64,000 nucleotides of DNA from Acanthaster planci (lineage: Eukaryota > Echinodermata > Asteroidea > Valvatida > Acanthasteridae): assembly GCF_001949145.1 (NCBI RefSeq), contig NW_019091390.1, positions 1,460,405 through 1,524,404 of the forward strand, in the 5' to 3' direction. The position numbers and the translations under genes were made by a program. The notes beneath the pieces are model-generated. The model saw only the letters and a list, made by a program, of their open reading frames with translations. It was not told the DNA's origin and searched no databases. Each line of letters starts with the position of its first letter. Position 1 is the first letter of the stretch. Positions 23,298-33,879 of the stretch are shown here, piece after piece.

Positions 23298-24354
23298 GTC
23301 AGTGCACTGTTAGTAAAACAGTGTTGGTTAAAAAAACAGTAACCGCAATGTTTTTGATCCCGGTCTCAAAACCAGTCTGTATTTGAGGAAATGATAGGAT
23401 AACGAGATAACGCCGATTCGAGAATTGTGGAAAAAAACGATGAAGCATCATACCTGATGCTGCTGCTATTAATACTTGCACGCAAAACTTTTTCCCTTCA
23501 CTGAAGGCAATACCCTCGTGCGATCTCTTGAGGGCCCTAATCCAATCTGCCTAACGAAATATCCGGTGAATAGTGTATCTAATTGAAGCATTGTGAGAGA
23601 ATACACAGTCCCACGCGTAAGCTTTCACAATTCCGTCCCTTATTAGAAAACACCGTACCATATTACTCTTTGTACACAATGGGGTATACATGCTTAACAG
23701 TACTTTGCCAGATTGTAGGAGGGCCAGCATACGAAATGAAGCCGTATGGTCAGACCCACATACCATAGTTCGCACAAATCCCGCGTGGTCCACGCATCTG
23801 ATACGTTAATAACCTCATGCAGTGGATGTTTTCATATGTATAATGTTGACGAGTGAGCATACCCATCCGCTGGTAACCAAATGAAGGCTTGTTAATTGCA
23901 GTCCCTTGTGTATTACTCCCCTAAAGCTGATTAAGGCTGACTATCGCTAGGTTATTACCACCTGAGTTCTGTAGATGTGAATTTGATGGCATTCGACATC
24001 CGATTTGGGTATTTGTTTTGGATACTCCTGTTGTAAGTCAACACCGTTTAATCATTAAGTCTGTATCAGCCCGCCTCCAGAACTGACGGGCATGAAACAC
24101 GAGCTGCAGCAAACGCCATTAATGGCGAGGCTGAGTGTCACTTCGTCGCTCGTTAAATTATTCCTGTCAGATGCTGTATAACTGTACTTTTTTTAAGAAA
24201 ACAGCATGGGTAATTAGTAGCGCTGTTTTACGGTCACCAGCCAGTGGCATGTATCTGATCCAAGAATGTCAAGCACGTATGATACGAGTCTCTTGCCATT
24301 TTCGCCCAGGTAGGTGTACGATTCGAGGGATTTCTGAACAAACTATGAACCCAA
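23298..24354. other. no gene seen
   Basis: Intron-like or intergenic DNA between the candidate exon and the first palindromic element. Only short frames occur. Confidence 0.55.
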
Positions 24355-24532
24355 CAATACGGGCGCTTCACGATAGTGCGCCTCCAAGAGTTTGCCATGC
24401 ATTGGCCCATCACGACGTGCGAAATTTGTCGACCCGGTGCGCGTTTGGAAAGGGTCGACAGACTTTGCGCGTTATAATCGGCCGACGTGTTGCAAACTCT
24501 TGGAAGCGCACTATTGTGAATCGCCTGTATTG
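24355..24532 (+). mobile_element. 178-bp palindromic MITE, family B copy 1
   Basis: Two ~81-bp arms begin CAATACGGGCG and end at GTCGACCC. They flank a 16-bp loop containing GCGCGTTTGGAAA. Features in each arm include TTCACnATAGTGCGC, CCAAGAGTTTGC and the ACGTGCGAAAT block. Two further copies of exactly 178 bp lie at 28735 and 30445. The asymmetric loop gives the orientation: copies 1 and 2 plus, copy 3 minus. Both strands are open in overlapping ORFs, but this follows from the palindrome. RNA from it would fold into one long hairpin. Confidence 0.9.
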
Positions 24533-25380
24533 AGCTCGCGTCGGCAGAAGTTTGTCGTCGCAATTTAGCCGTGTTGAATCAAATAAGAAAAACAAAGACG
24601 GGAAGTCGACACAGCGGTATACGTAGGCCTATATCAGCCTCTTTATCACTACTGTACTCTCTGTTTTGGAGACCTCTCTAATTATTTCAGTTTGATGAAA
24701 GTTTTAACAATTTAACTCAATAAAAAGATAAATTGAAAAAAATATGAACTGAACTATAAATAGGTTCGTATACCGATAAATAGCTCGTAAGTCAATCAAG
24801 GTGATGATCTTGTCTCTTTAGAGCACATTCCCGTAAAGAAGGCCTACAATACAGCAGACTACCTTAGCTACTGTCACAGCGTAGGATGTGAATTTGGTTT
24901 GTTAAATCTCGATTCAGGAACGTCAGACATGCGCGCCAAAATATATACATGTACAAACGCGCATGCCCGAAGTATCACATGACCTATGCAGGCCACATCT
25001 AGCAGTAATCACTGTCACTAGACTTTTTTTTTTAATAAACATTGACCATCATTTTATATTGGTGTTTGCACAAAGTTCGTCCTTGGATGACAACAACGTT
25101 TGCCTCAAAACGCACATTCACTTCATCACGGTGTTGATAAGGGAGGCATTTCCATCTTGTATTTAGAAGTCTAACTATTCATCATTTGGTGTGTGGCTAT
25201 TTGAGATGTAGCGCATTTTTTGTATTACTCATGGCAAGCCATAGCTTTGCCAACCACTAAGTGACAAAAACTGGGCTTGTGTAGTAGCAGAGGAACAGTC
25301 TGTATCAAGCCTCTTACAACGTGTCGCCCTATTTAAAAAAAATCAGTCCCAAAAGAGGGCGCCCGACCGTTCCGGGGTGA

Positions 25381-25516
25381 ATGCACAGCTTCAAGGGCTC
25401 GTGTACGCAGAGGCAGTGTTCGGCCGGCTTGTTCTCTTATGTTCACGAACAGCTCGATTTGTTGTTTGTGGGTCGGCCGCTCGAACGCTGGTACGTGCAA
25501 CCGGATGTCGTTGGTA
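25381..25516 (+). CDS. candidate exon ending at a consensus donor
   Basis: From the ATG at 25381 the frame encodes 45 residues plus one base. It ends at GTTGGTA|GTAAGT, a good donor. The part from GLFSYVHEQLDLLFVGRP to WYVQPDVVG has coding-like codons and is GC-richer than its flanks. The minus strand is also open here, and the ATG context (GGTGAATGC) is ordinary, so this could be chance. No family recognised. Confidence 0.23.
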
Positions 25517-28500
25517 GTAAGTGGCAACCAACAGCAGCATACTGGGCAAAAAAAAAATTTCTACTTAAAATTAAATAAAAAGAAACATTCATTTCCGTGT
25601 AATGGAAAATGATGAACGTCTCCAGCTTTGTAAGCCAGCTCGTTTAATAGTTTTTGCAGCTGTTTACAATCAGATCTCACGAGTTTTTCCGTGCGTTCCT
25701 TTACAACCCCAAACAAGGAGGTGGTGTGTGATCCTGTTCCGAGAGCAGTGTTCTTAACGTGTTCTCGCCGTTTGAGCGCGAGAACAAGAAACCTGAGTCA
25801 AGAACAGGCCGCCCAAACTTGGGCTCATTCGTGAACAGCCGATCCTCTCTTCAGTGTGGACACTATCTAACAGAACGCAAAAAGACCTTGAAATGGATCA
25901 CTTAATTTGCACAAATGTCGACTAACAACTTTGTCGTATTAGTCTTGTTCGTGTTGTTGAGGATCGTTTGTGACAACCAGCGCCCTCAGCGGACACATGC
26001 GAGAAGATAAAGTGCCGCGGGGGGTGCTCAAGGGCACACGAGGGCGCACTTTTTATTTCACTAGAACCTTCTCATAAACAGCTCCAGGGAAAAGTAATGT
26101 CGTTAAGCGTAAAGATAACTACGCCTTGTCACCAGAAGGTAATTTACTGAGGCCATCTGCTGTAATTTCCTCCCCGGGTATTCTAGTCGCGCGTTCAGTC
26201 GTTTGTTATGAAGTACTGTGGGTGCATGTGGCATCCGCGAATGTACTCGAGAAGGGAAACCAAAGAGACGTAATTCTTTTTAGTGAAAGCCATAGTTAAT
26301 CGACACCAAGACTAAAACATAATTTTTATGGTTTTAAATGTAATATCTTTTAATAAATTTCTTTTTAACTTAAAATATGTAAAGTTCATGACAATAATGG
26401 GAAGTTGTGATTTCTGTTAATGTGCAATGCTTAATATAGCATTTCTGGAACCTCCCGGTCATTTTTGTGTATTAACAAGTTAAATACAGTAACGGATGGT
26501 GTGCTCAGCTTCAAGTGTTTTATAAAAAAATTAATTAGTTTACTTTGACTGGATAAACAGCCTCAAAGAAGGACTTCGGATAACATGCCTTGAACAATCA
26601 GTTTTCTTCATGGGATGCCAATAATCTTGGTTTCAATAATATATAAATGTCAATAATGTACAAAATGTTAATCAAGGGATATTCTAATCATGTAAGTGAA
26701 GAGTATTTCATTTCTTCAATAACTTATAATGAAGTGCCTTTAATACAACTTTAATAAATTTGGGTAATTAATAAAGAAGGGACTTTCCAAATTCATCCCT
26801 ACATAGGCACATTATCCGTGCAATATTTGCTTTCCGTAATGCTCCAGGTTCCTACTAATGGCTTCCAACACCCACCACCTTTCAAATTTGTATTGAAGAC
26901 ACGCATGATCATGATATGCCAAATACAGACAACGTTCATTTCGAGCACGCATGCGCACTTCATTTTCAAGCAGACAACAACGGTGCAAGCGGAAGACGTT
27001 ATAGCGTGGATTTTTCAACGACTGACCTCGTAAAATACCAAAGTGTAGAAGCATAAATATATTTCGGGAGGATCTAACCTCAACACCAGGAACAACACAC
27101 GGTTTTCCTCCATTAGTAAGATTTAAAACGGTAAATCTCAGAACAGTATAAAAAATGGATTTTACGGACCCGTTCCAACAACGAAAAAATCAAAATTACA
27201 AAATTGTGCACTAAATTCATCAACTAATTTTTAATAGAAAATAAGTTTTCTGAGACAAAAATCGAGCACCAAATTAAAGATAAAAATTAATGCATTGATT
27301 TCTGGCATTTATTTTGAATCCGCCGAATAAATTGTTCAATAATTAGGTCACTTTGACTCACCCCCAAATCGTACCGTGCACGAAAATTCAAAGCCATTTT
27401 GTATCCATTTTTGATTACCAAAATTTTCATTAAATTTTCAATCAAAAATTTCATTATTTATGCTCCGTTTGCTGGAAATTCATGAACAAAGATGGCGCGT
27501 CATTTTGTGATCAGAGCTCGCGAAAGCAGACATAGCCTGTTGCTGTGCCATTAAGTGCAAATCTTGCACAGGCGCACTTTGGTAATGAGCGGCATGAACA
27601 TACGTGAAGAGAGAGAGGGGGGAGAGTGTCTGGCAAGTGGCGATTTTATGTTGAAGCACTCAGAAGACGTGCTGCCCTACTCGGAGCTATGTATGCAATC
27701 ACACGTATGAAGCCAAACCACGGTTCACTACTCTACTCAGAGAAAACATGGAACCGGCTCTAGCCGTCAACAGCGCCACCTACCTGCGAATCTGTTGTCA
27801 CAGTCAGTAATTCACTGCGCATACAAATCAAGTCGTTACCCAAGAGACGTACCAGCTATTGTTCAGAAAACAAAAATCAAAGGCCTTACATTTTGTACAT
27901 ACTCTGGTACAGCGCCTGCGCCATCACTTGGGGCAGTGGTTCGTGACAGAACTTGTAGTTAGGATTAATTCTTTAAAAAAGTCTCTGTTATTTAAGCCTA
28001 GAAATTAGGGCTTAGCCTCAGAGCGCAGTACTAGTATTCATCAAATGCCTTTTAAAAGAACATCACTTCGCAAGGAGGAAGTTTTATTGCTGCATGGTAG
28101 TTTGGTCCATTTTTTACAGTTTATTGTTTGAAGGACTTATATTTCTTTGACGGTATTACTTTCCTTCTGCAAACTGATTCGGCCGGCAGTCCTCAAATTA
28201 CCTGTCTTCGTCCATTTGCACAAGCATGGGTAGAAATGGGCTTGTCAGAATTTCATATTCCACGCTGATGCTGTGTTAATAATTAGTGAATGCACTTAAA
28301 AGCGGATTGGTTAATTCAGTCTGCATTCATTATTCCTTATCAAATAACTGAAAAAAAAAATTCTCGTTGTACGCGTACGGCAGGAAGTAGACAATACGTC
28401 CACTTAAATTTCAGCTCGGTGGAATAGTAATTCATCCTGGGAAAGCACCGGTAACTCATGGAAAACTTCCTTGTATGAATTTTCCCCCATTTAATGGCAG

Positions 28501-28734
28501 TTAAAGTTCATTACTGTTATGGATCCTTGGCTCAGCATGGCCTGTTTGTGACAGGGATGGTTTTTACTTTTCATTTTATTTATTTATTTTACTATATTTG
28601 AGCCCTTTCACCATCCGTAAAAGCGCCCTCCCTCCACAGAAAGGTGCAAGTACCGTTTAATATTGAAGTGTTAGCATTTTTAATGACGGGAAGATGTGTC
28701 TGATATCAATTTAAAATTTAAAAAAAATTGCATA
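25517..28734. other. no supported gene; strongly A+T-rich in part
   Basis: Mostly low-complexity A+T-rich DNA, especially 26280-26780 and 27050-27480. Small hairpins are present: GTTCTCGC/GCGAGAAC at 25761-25785, and TTTTTGATT/AATCAAAAA at 27408-27448. ORFs are short. Confidence 0.6.
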
Positions 28735-28912
28735 CAATACGGGCGATTCACAAGAGAGCGTTTCCAAGAGTTAGCAACGCGTTGGCCAGTCACAATGCGC
28801 GAAATCTGTCGACCCAATGCGCATGTGGAAAGGGTTGAGAGATTTCGCTTATTGTGATTGGCCAACGCGTTGCAAATTTTTAGAGACGCTCTATTGTGAA
28901 TCACCCATATTG
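28735..28912 (+). mobile_element. 178-bp palindromic MITE, family B copy 2
   Basis: Same 178-bp length and arm pattern as copy 1 (CAATACGGGCGATTCAC...GTGAATCACCCATATTG). The loop is AATGCGCATGTGGAAA, in plus orientation. The arms are more diverged at the inner end (GGGTTGAGA instead of GGGTCGACA). It is flanked by A+T-rich DNA. Confidence 0.9.
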
Positions 28913-30444
28913 CAAATAAATAAATAAATTATTTTAAATGAAAATTAAAAGTGGTAACGTGTCAATTTCCCTCGCTTGATGCTCCACTGATCAAGCATAA
29001 CGTCGATGCATGTTGGCTTGAGTTCTAGATTCAGTGCCTGTAAGATTACTGAGAAACTTGCTTTGGTGTAATTTGGCGAGCAGTTGAGAAACTGTTACTG
29101 CGATTGGCATCACTCTCGTGGACAGGTAGTACGCGCGCGTTGCATATGTCTTCGATAAATCAGATGCCGTGCCTCGCCAAATGTACGCGCGCGCGAGCAT
29201 GGCGCCACTGCGGTTGAGGAATCTCCTCGGATTCGTTGGGCACGATCCTGTGAGACCTGAAGCACTGACTCTAAAATGGGCTTAGCTTGTTCATTTTATG
29301 ACAGGGTACGGGGCACTGGTCTAATAAGGGGTTGAACCTCTTTCCCTTATTACTTCACACTGGATTTTAAGCGGATGGATAGTAGCTATAACTCAAATCT
29401 GAGTTTTAAAATGCTGTTATGGCAATCAACCAATAAGTAACCCTTTCTCGGAAATGGTTTTTATGCACAAATGGAACGAAAAAGCATATAACTGAACATC
29501 GCATGCATTCCCTTACTGACGTCATGACAGCAGCGCCCTCAGTTGTCTAGAAAAGCTTTTTTTAGATGTTTAAAAAGACACTTTTCAATCCACATAATCT
29601 CAAAAGGATATCAATTTAGTGTTTTATTTTTTAAAAAGTATAAAGAAACATAAAAAGTGTGTCTATGAAAATTCACAGCATAGACCCTCTAAACTGGCCC
29701 TGTTTGGAATGGTTCCCAATTCCACCCCCTCCTCGTAGTGACTGCAAAATAATGTTTAGCCTTTGAAATATTCCTGATGGGTTGTAGAGCCAGGAAACAT
29801 GTATTGGTTTGGCCGATGCCAACAGGAATGTGACCTCAGGACCGGTCTCCCAATGAGCCCCACCTCACCGATTAAAAAACTGTCTCACTTGGTGCTCGCC
29901 ACCCGTGGCGAATATTGACAAATTGTGCCTCCTGTGCCGTCAGCCGCTTCGAGGTCATCTGGTAAAGAATGCACCGTTGCACGTCACAGATGGATTAGAA
30001 GATAAACGCAAATCGACCCGAAAAGCTTTTTGTAGTTGTGGGAATCTGGTATGCCAACACAATAGGATTGTTTTCAGTTGACAGAATCGGTCGCTTGGAA
30101 AGTTTACTTTTTGATGATCTCTCTTCCTTTCAGCTTTGCCCGCCGAAGTTCGTAGTGTTCCTCTTGTCATCTGAGTCACTACATTTGACACTTCTTCATG
30201 AATTCAAGTCAATGTGACGCTTTTTTTAGCTTTAAGAAATGGCGAAACATAGAACAGAGTGTAACATCAAAACAACAACAACAACAACAACAACAATTTC
30301 GTTTTCATAAAAAGAACAACTCTTAACAAAAGAGAAATGTAAAGCCTCGAAGGAAGTTCTCACAAGGTAACATCGGCTTAAGTCATACACATACAGTCCG
30401 TTTTATTTCCACTGCTGAAAGGGATTCGACAAAATTTGACATTT
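28913..30444. other. no gene seen; CG-alternating tracts and a 10-bp inverted repeat
   Basis: ATTTGGCGAG (29071-29080) and CTCGCCAAAT (29173-29182) form an inverted pair. Between and beside them are the alternating CG tracts ACGCGCGCGT (29131-29140) and CGCGCGCGCG (29186-29195). No credible exon was found up to copy 3. Confidence 0.55.
30270..30296. repeat. (AAC)n microsatellite
   Basis: About nine uninterrupted AAC trinucleotides, ending CAACAATTTC. Confidence 0.95.
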
Positions 30445-30622
30445 AAATACGGGCTATTCACAAAAGGGCGCCTCAAAGAGTCTGCAACGCGTTGGCCAAT
30501 TACAACGTGCGAAATCTGTCGACCCTTTCCAAATGGGCATTGGGTCGACAGGTTTCGCGTACTATGATCGGTCAACGCGTCGCAAACTCTTGGAGGCGCA
30601 CTACTGTGAAACGCCCGTATTG
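30445..30622 (-). mobile_element. 178-bp palindromic MITE, family B copy 3 (inverted)
   Basis: The arms match copies 1 and 2, but the central loop reads TTTCCAAATGGGCATT. Its reverse complement matches the loops of the other copies, so this copy is inserted in the opposite orientation. Length is again 178 bp. The first base of the left end is A instead of C. Confidence 0.9.
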
Positions 30623-31413
30623 TCAAAGATAAACTTAACTTTTGTAAATAATCACGGACGATATGCAGACATGATCGGATACTCCAGTCACGTTCTTTTA
30701 ATCAAAATAAACTTCCAGCGAATTCGAACATGGATTATCATCCAACTATCTAAATAAAATACACGGTCTATTCTAAAGAGTGTGTCCCATTGTTCATCTT
30801 TATCATCCGAGCCATGTTCCACAATTTTTTTATTGCTATTTTATTACTTCACGGTTTTAGAACCCACTCATCAATCAAGAATATTTTTAAATTGTTAACA
30901 AAATCAATGGAACGAGCATCTTCAAATGAACAAAACAGTACCGCCCATTAAAATTTCAAATGGCCTCCTTTTTCTTTGCTTATTGTTTTGGACATGTCCA
31001 CAAAAATCTCACCACTGTTTATCAGTCTAGTACTTGAGTCTCTGAAAAGGGTTCCTACATCGAGACGCCACATGGGAGTCTACTCCGGAAGTTTACATCA
31101 GCGAAAGGGCGGAAGCATTAATACATGTACGAGGATGTTGTGTTGTGTCGGTTGCCCAATCACGTCTAGAGGCTCGAGTTGCATGATTTATGAGTTATTA
31201 GGACCAGAGCTTAGTAAGCCTAACATAAGATAAGCAGGTGAGTCAGGAAAAAATGCTCACTAAGGACCCGACGAACTTGACCCATTTTGTTGGCCAAGTT
31301 CGGTTTCTGTACGTCACATAAGTATTTGCTGCTTGCCAAACTTCCTCTACAACGTTAGCCGCATGATTAAATTCCAAGCGTTTTATTACGATTTCTTTGC
31401 TTACTTATGATAT
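30623..31413. other. no supported gene
   Basis: An 85-codon plus ORF (30976-31233) stops four bases before a consensus donor (AAGCAG|GTGAGT at about 31219). A non-coding or untranslated exon cannot be excluded. Nothing else is recognisable. Confidence 0.5.
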
Positions 31414-31641
31414 CAAGGATTCCTCAACTGAGCACCCTATGCTCAGCAGCTCGCAAACCTGAAGAAACACGTAGAGAAGAGACAACGAGAAGCCCTTACA
31501 GTTTTAGAGGTGGGAGGAAAACCCCTACGGAATCAGGCAGGGACCGAAAACCGAATCCACATGTGGACTGAGACGGGAATCGAACCTAGGCCGCAGAGGT
31601 GAAGGGCGAGGAAAGAACCACTATACACCAACCTGACTCCC
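31414..31641 (-). mobile_element. tRNA-derived SINE, full-length copy with A and B boxes
   Basis: Read on the minus strand, the head is GGTTGGTGTATAGTGGTTC (A-box-like, 31618-31630). It continues through CACCTCTGCGGCC to a perfect B box GGTTCGATTCC (31576-31586). The head resembles tRNA-Glu-type sequence (GGTCTAGTGGTT ... CACC ... GGTTCGATTCCCG). The body runs through TGTGGATTCGG, TTTTCCTCCCACCTCTAAAA and ends near GAATCCTTG. A second, damaged copy at 50471-50680 has the same body and orientation. Transcription would be by RNA polymerase III. Target-site duplications were not seen. Confidence 0.85.
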
Positions 31642-32078
31642 AAGACTTTTGTGCAGAAGGCAGAAGTTAATGCTTCCGTAATGTGCAAAAAAATACATGG
31701 GGAACACCCATTTAGTTTAAATTAATTTGAGAAGCATCATTCTTTATTTTGCGATTTTTGCAAGAGACAAGAAGAAATCCATAGACTGTGTTTGATCTTG
31801 GTCTGCATTCTTCTTACAACCTGATGGAGTGATTCAACTGTCTAAAATGGCAGCTGAGTAGCCTGATATAATATACTTCCTTTACCATGACGCGATGACA
31901 CGAATTTACCTGCACTTTCAAAAGGTCAAAACTTGACAATTACGGAAATTTAAACCCAAACGAAAAGTGTGTTCATGCTGATTTTGTTGACTTGTGATAA
32001 TTACCGGGGAATTTTCTTTCGATTGTGGGTGCAACGGAGAGGCGTATAGCATAAAAAAACCTTTACTCGCAATTTTAG

Positions 32079-32177
32079 AGAGATTCATCGAGTTGGCTGC
32101 TGGAGTTATGCAACACTCCAGGGGGCGGCGTGAGGTCTCACTAGAAAGGTTGCGCTCTAGAGACAGTCGAAAGACAT
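32079..32177 (+). CDS. candidate short exon before a perfect donor
   Basis: The acceptor is TTACTCGCAATTTTAG and the donor is AAGACAT|GTAAGT. The 99-bp segment reads 32 residues including RFIELAAGVMQHSRGRREVS and a basic tail (LERLRSRDSRKT). Other plus frames stop early. It is short, highly basic near the end, and unrecognised; it could be a non-coding exon. Confidence 0.22.
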
Positions 32178-32448
32178 GTAAGTAGTTTACTGTAAAATAA
32201 CTTGTAAAAAAAAATAAAATTCAATAAGACAACATGGCCAAGAATGTGGGATTTGGAAGTCGTAACGTCATCGACTGGGCAATTAAAGGGAATTATAAAG
32301 CCATGTAACTTCTGTCGGAGGTACAATTTTCCTCTAATGTTGTGATTTCTCCTTGGAATGGCTCCGTGATTTAACTGCCGTGTCTCGTAGACACAGTGAT
32401 GATTCAGAAGTTATGACGTCATACACAACCACAAAACAATATTAGGGG

Positions 32449-32789
32449 CAGTGGCGTAAATTTTTGCCGGAAATCGGGGGGGGGGAAGGATCGCGGATGG
32501 GGAAAGGGGGGTGGATGACTTGCCAGGCCATGAAAATTTGAAAGGGGGTGACACCATATGACTCTATCTGGGGATCGATGTTCAAAGTATTGATGTACAT
32601 TTGTAATTTGTATTCTCAATGGCATATTTATGGCCTGTTTGCCTTTTTGAGCAATATTGAATGCATTTTAGTCGTTTGAAGACTGAAAACTTCTCCACAA
32701 TCCGCTTTTAATTTTTTTGCTCACCACAGATAAGTGGGGGGATGATTCAATAGCGCCGATACATACCTCCCCGGGATTTACGCCCATGG
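32449..32789. mobile_element. possible ~340-bp inverted-repeat element with GGCGTAAAT ends
   Basis: The left end CAGTGGCGTAAAT (32449-32461) is approximately the reverse complement of the right end ATTTACGCCCATGG (32776-32789). Both ends are followed inward by G-rich (left) or C-rich (right) runs. The left interior has a G-run and GGGG/GGGGGG tracts at about 32477-32513. There is one copy and the arms are short. Confidence 0.4.
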
Positions 32790-33150
32790 TGAGGGGTGTC
32801 ACTTGATCTGCCCATTCTGCCTAGTGAGCACACATATGCTTAAACAGCCGTCTGTGTGAAAAAGTGCAGCAAAATCCTACTTTTTGTATTACTGTACAAG
32901 TGCAGAACTTTTGTCACGTCGCGGGACTGTTGAATACAGCAGGTAATATTATCCCTTATGATAGCAATGGATCGTGAGGGGGTATTTGAATACAACAGTC
33001 GGCCGGCAAAGGCTGGCTTGTCTGCGGTTAGGGCTATTATGACACACGCTCAGGCTAGGCACACTCACGCGTGCAACCTGCATAGAATCTGGGTTCATGC
33101 GCCAGTACAGTTGCAGATAAGACTCTAGTAGTATAGTGATTATTCACTCG
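32790..33150. other. no gene seen; upstream of a signal-peptide ORF
   Basis: Mixed composition with no long frame. It could hold the promoter or 5' UTR of the ORF at 33151, but I see no clear TATA box. Confidence 0.4.
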
Positions 33151-33477
33151 ATGACTCGCGGGGATTGGAATCTACTCCTGCTATTGCTGGTCTGCACGAG
33201 ACTGTTAACTGGTGTTATCCTTCAAGTCACTGAGACAGCCTGCGTAGGAATTGCGTCCGCACGTGCCACAGCCGACCAGGCAGGTGGTGAAGAGTTTCCG
33301 CACGAAATCGCCATAGCAATCCTACACAGTGCTCGTGACACACTGTTTACCATTTCAATGTGCCGAGTGCACTTTGTTTTTAGGGAGATAGCGAGATTTC
33401 GCTGTGGATACAACAGTATCCCTGAACCAGGAACATGGACCCTGCGTAGTACACATGAATTCGACACACTGCTATAA
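33151..33477 (+). CDS. 108-codon ORF with apparent signal peptide
   Basis: From ATG 33151 the ORF starts MTRGDWN, then a hydrophobic core LLLLLLVCTRLLTGVIL: a classic signal-peptide or membrane-anchor layout. It continues 108 residues to TAA, with four cysteines after the core and no known domain. A possible donor (GGCAG|GTGGTG at 33293) would end a short first exon after residue 48. The next candidate exon is in the same frame 180 bp on. The minus strand is also open here (33222-33467), which weakens the case. No family recognised. Confidence 0.3.
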   Translation: MTRGDWNLLLLLLVCTRLLTGVILQVTETACVGIASARATADQAGGEEFPHEIAIAILHSARDTLFTISMCRVHFVFREIARFRCGYNSIPEPGTWTLRSTHEFDTLL

Positions 33478-33663
33478 CTAGAGAGAAACTGTCCTGCCAG
33501 ATTGGACTACCAATCTTCTTCTTGGATAACAGAGCACTTCACAGAGGTGTCAGTTTTGCGTCGTGCAGTCTATGCTGGTGACCATTTCCACGTGCACATG
33601 TCTGTGACGGACACCTTCGATTTTGACCCGTCGTGGCACAGGTGTAATAGCCGACGCGGCAGC

Positions 33664-33879
33664 ATGTACGCCGTGGGAGCCACCGGTGCGGCCATGCCGA
33701 CCGGCTTGGGCGGCTTGTGCATTATCTCCGGGCCGCTACCGGAGCGACGGCGGAGCGAACCCGCTCCCAAGCCCCCCAAACATCTGTTCCGGTTGGGATC
33801 GGTCAGACGGGTCAGCATCGGACCAACCTACGGCCATTCAGAGACGATGGTACACCCCACGGAATTAGAAGAGGAGGAG
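33664..33879 (+). CDS. candidate GC-rich first or internal exon, unknown protein
   Basis: ATG 33664 begins MYAVGATGAAMPTGLGG. The open frame runs 72 codons to GAGGAG|GTAGGC, a plausible donor at a phase-0 boundary. The segment is clearly GC-richer than its flanks. It encodes a proline/arginine-rich stretch (PLPERRRSEPAPKPPK), an RRVS motif that fits protein kinase A sites, and a terminal Glu run. The frame is open upstream to 33478, so an acceptor such as TTCTTCTTGGATAACAG (33532) would give a longer internal exon. Two other plus frames are also fairly open. It looks like an intracellular, unstructured N-terminal region. Confidence 0.36.
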
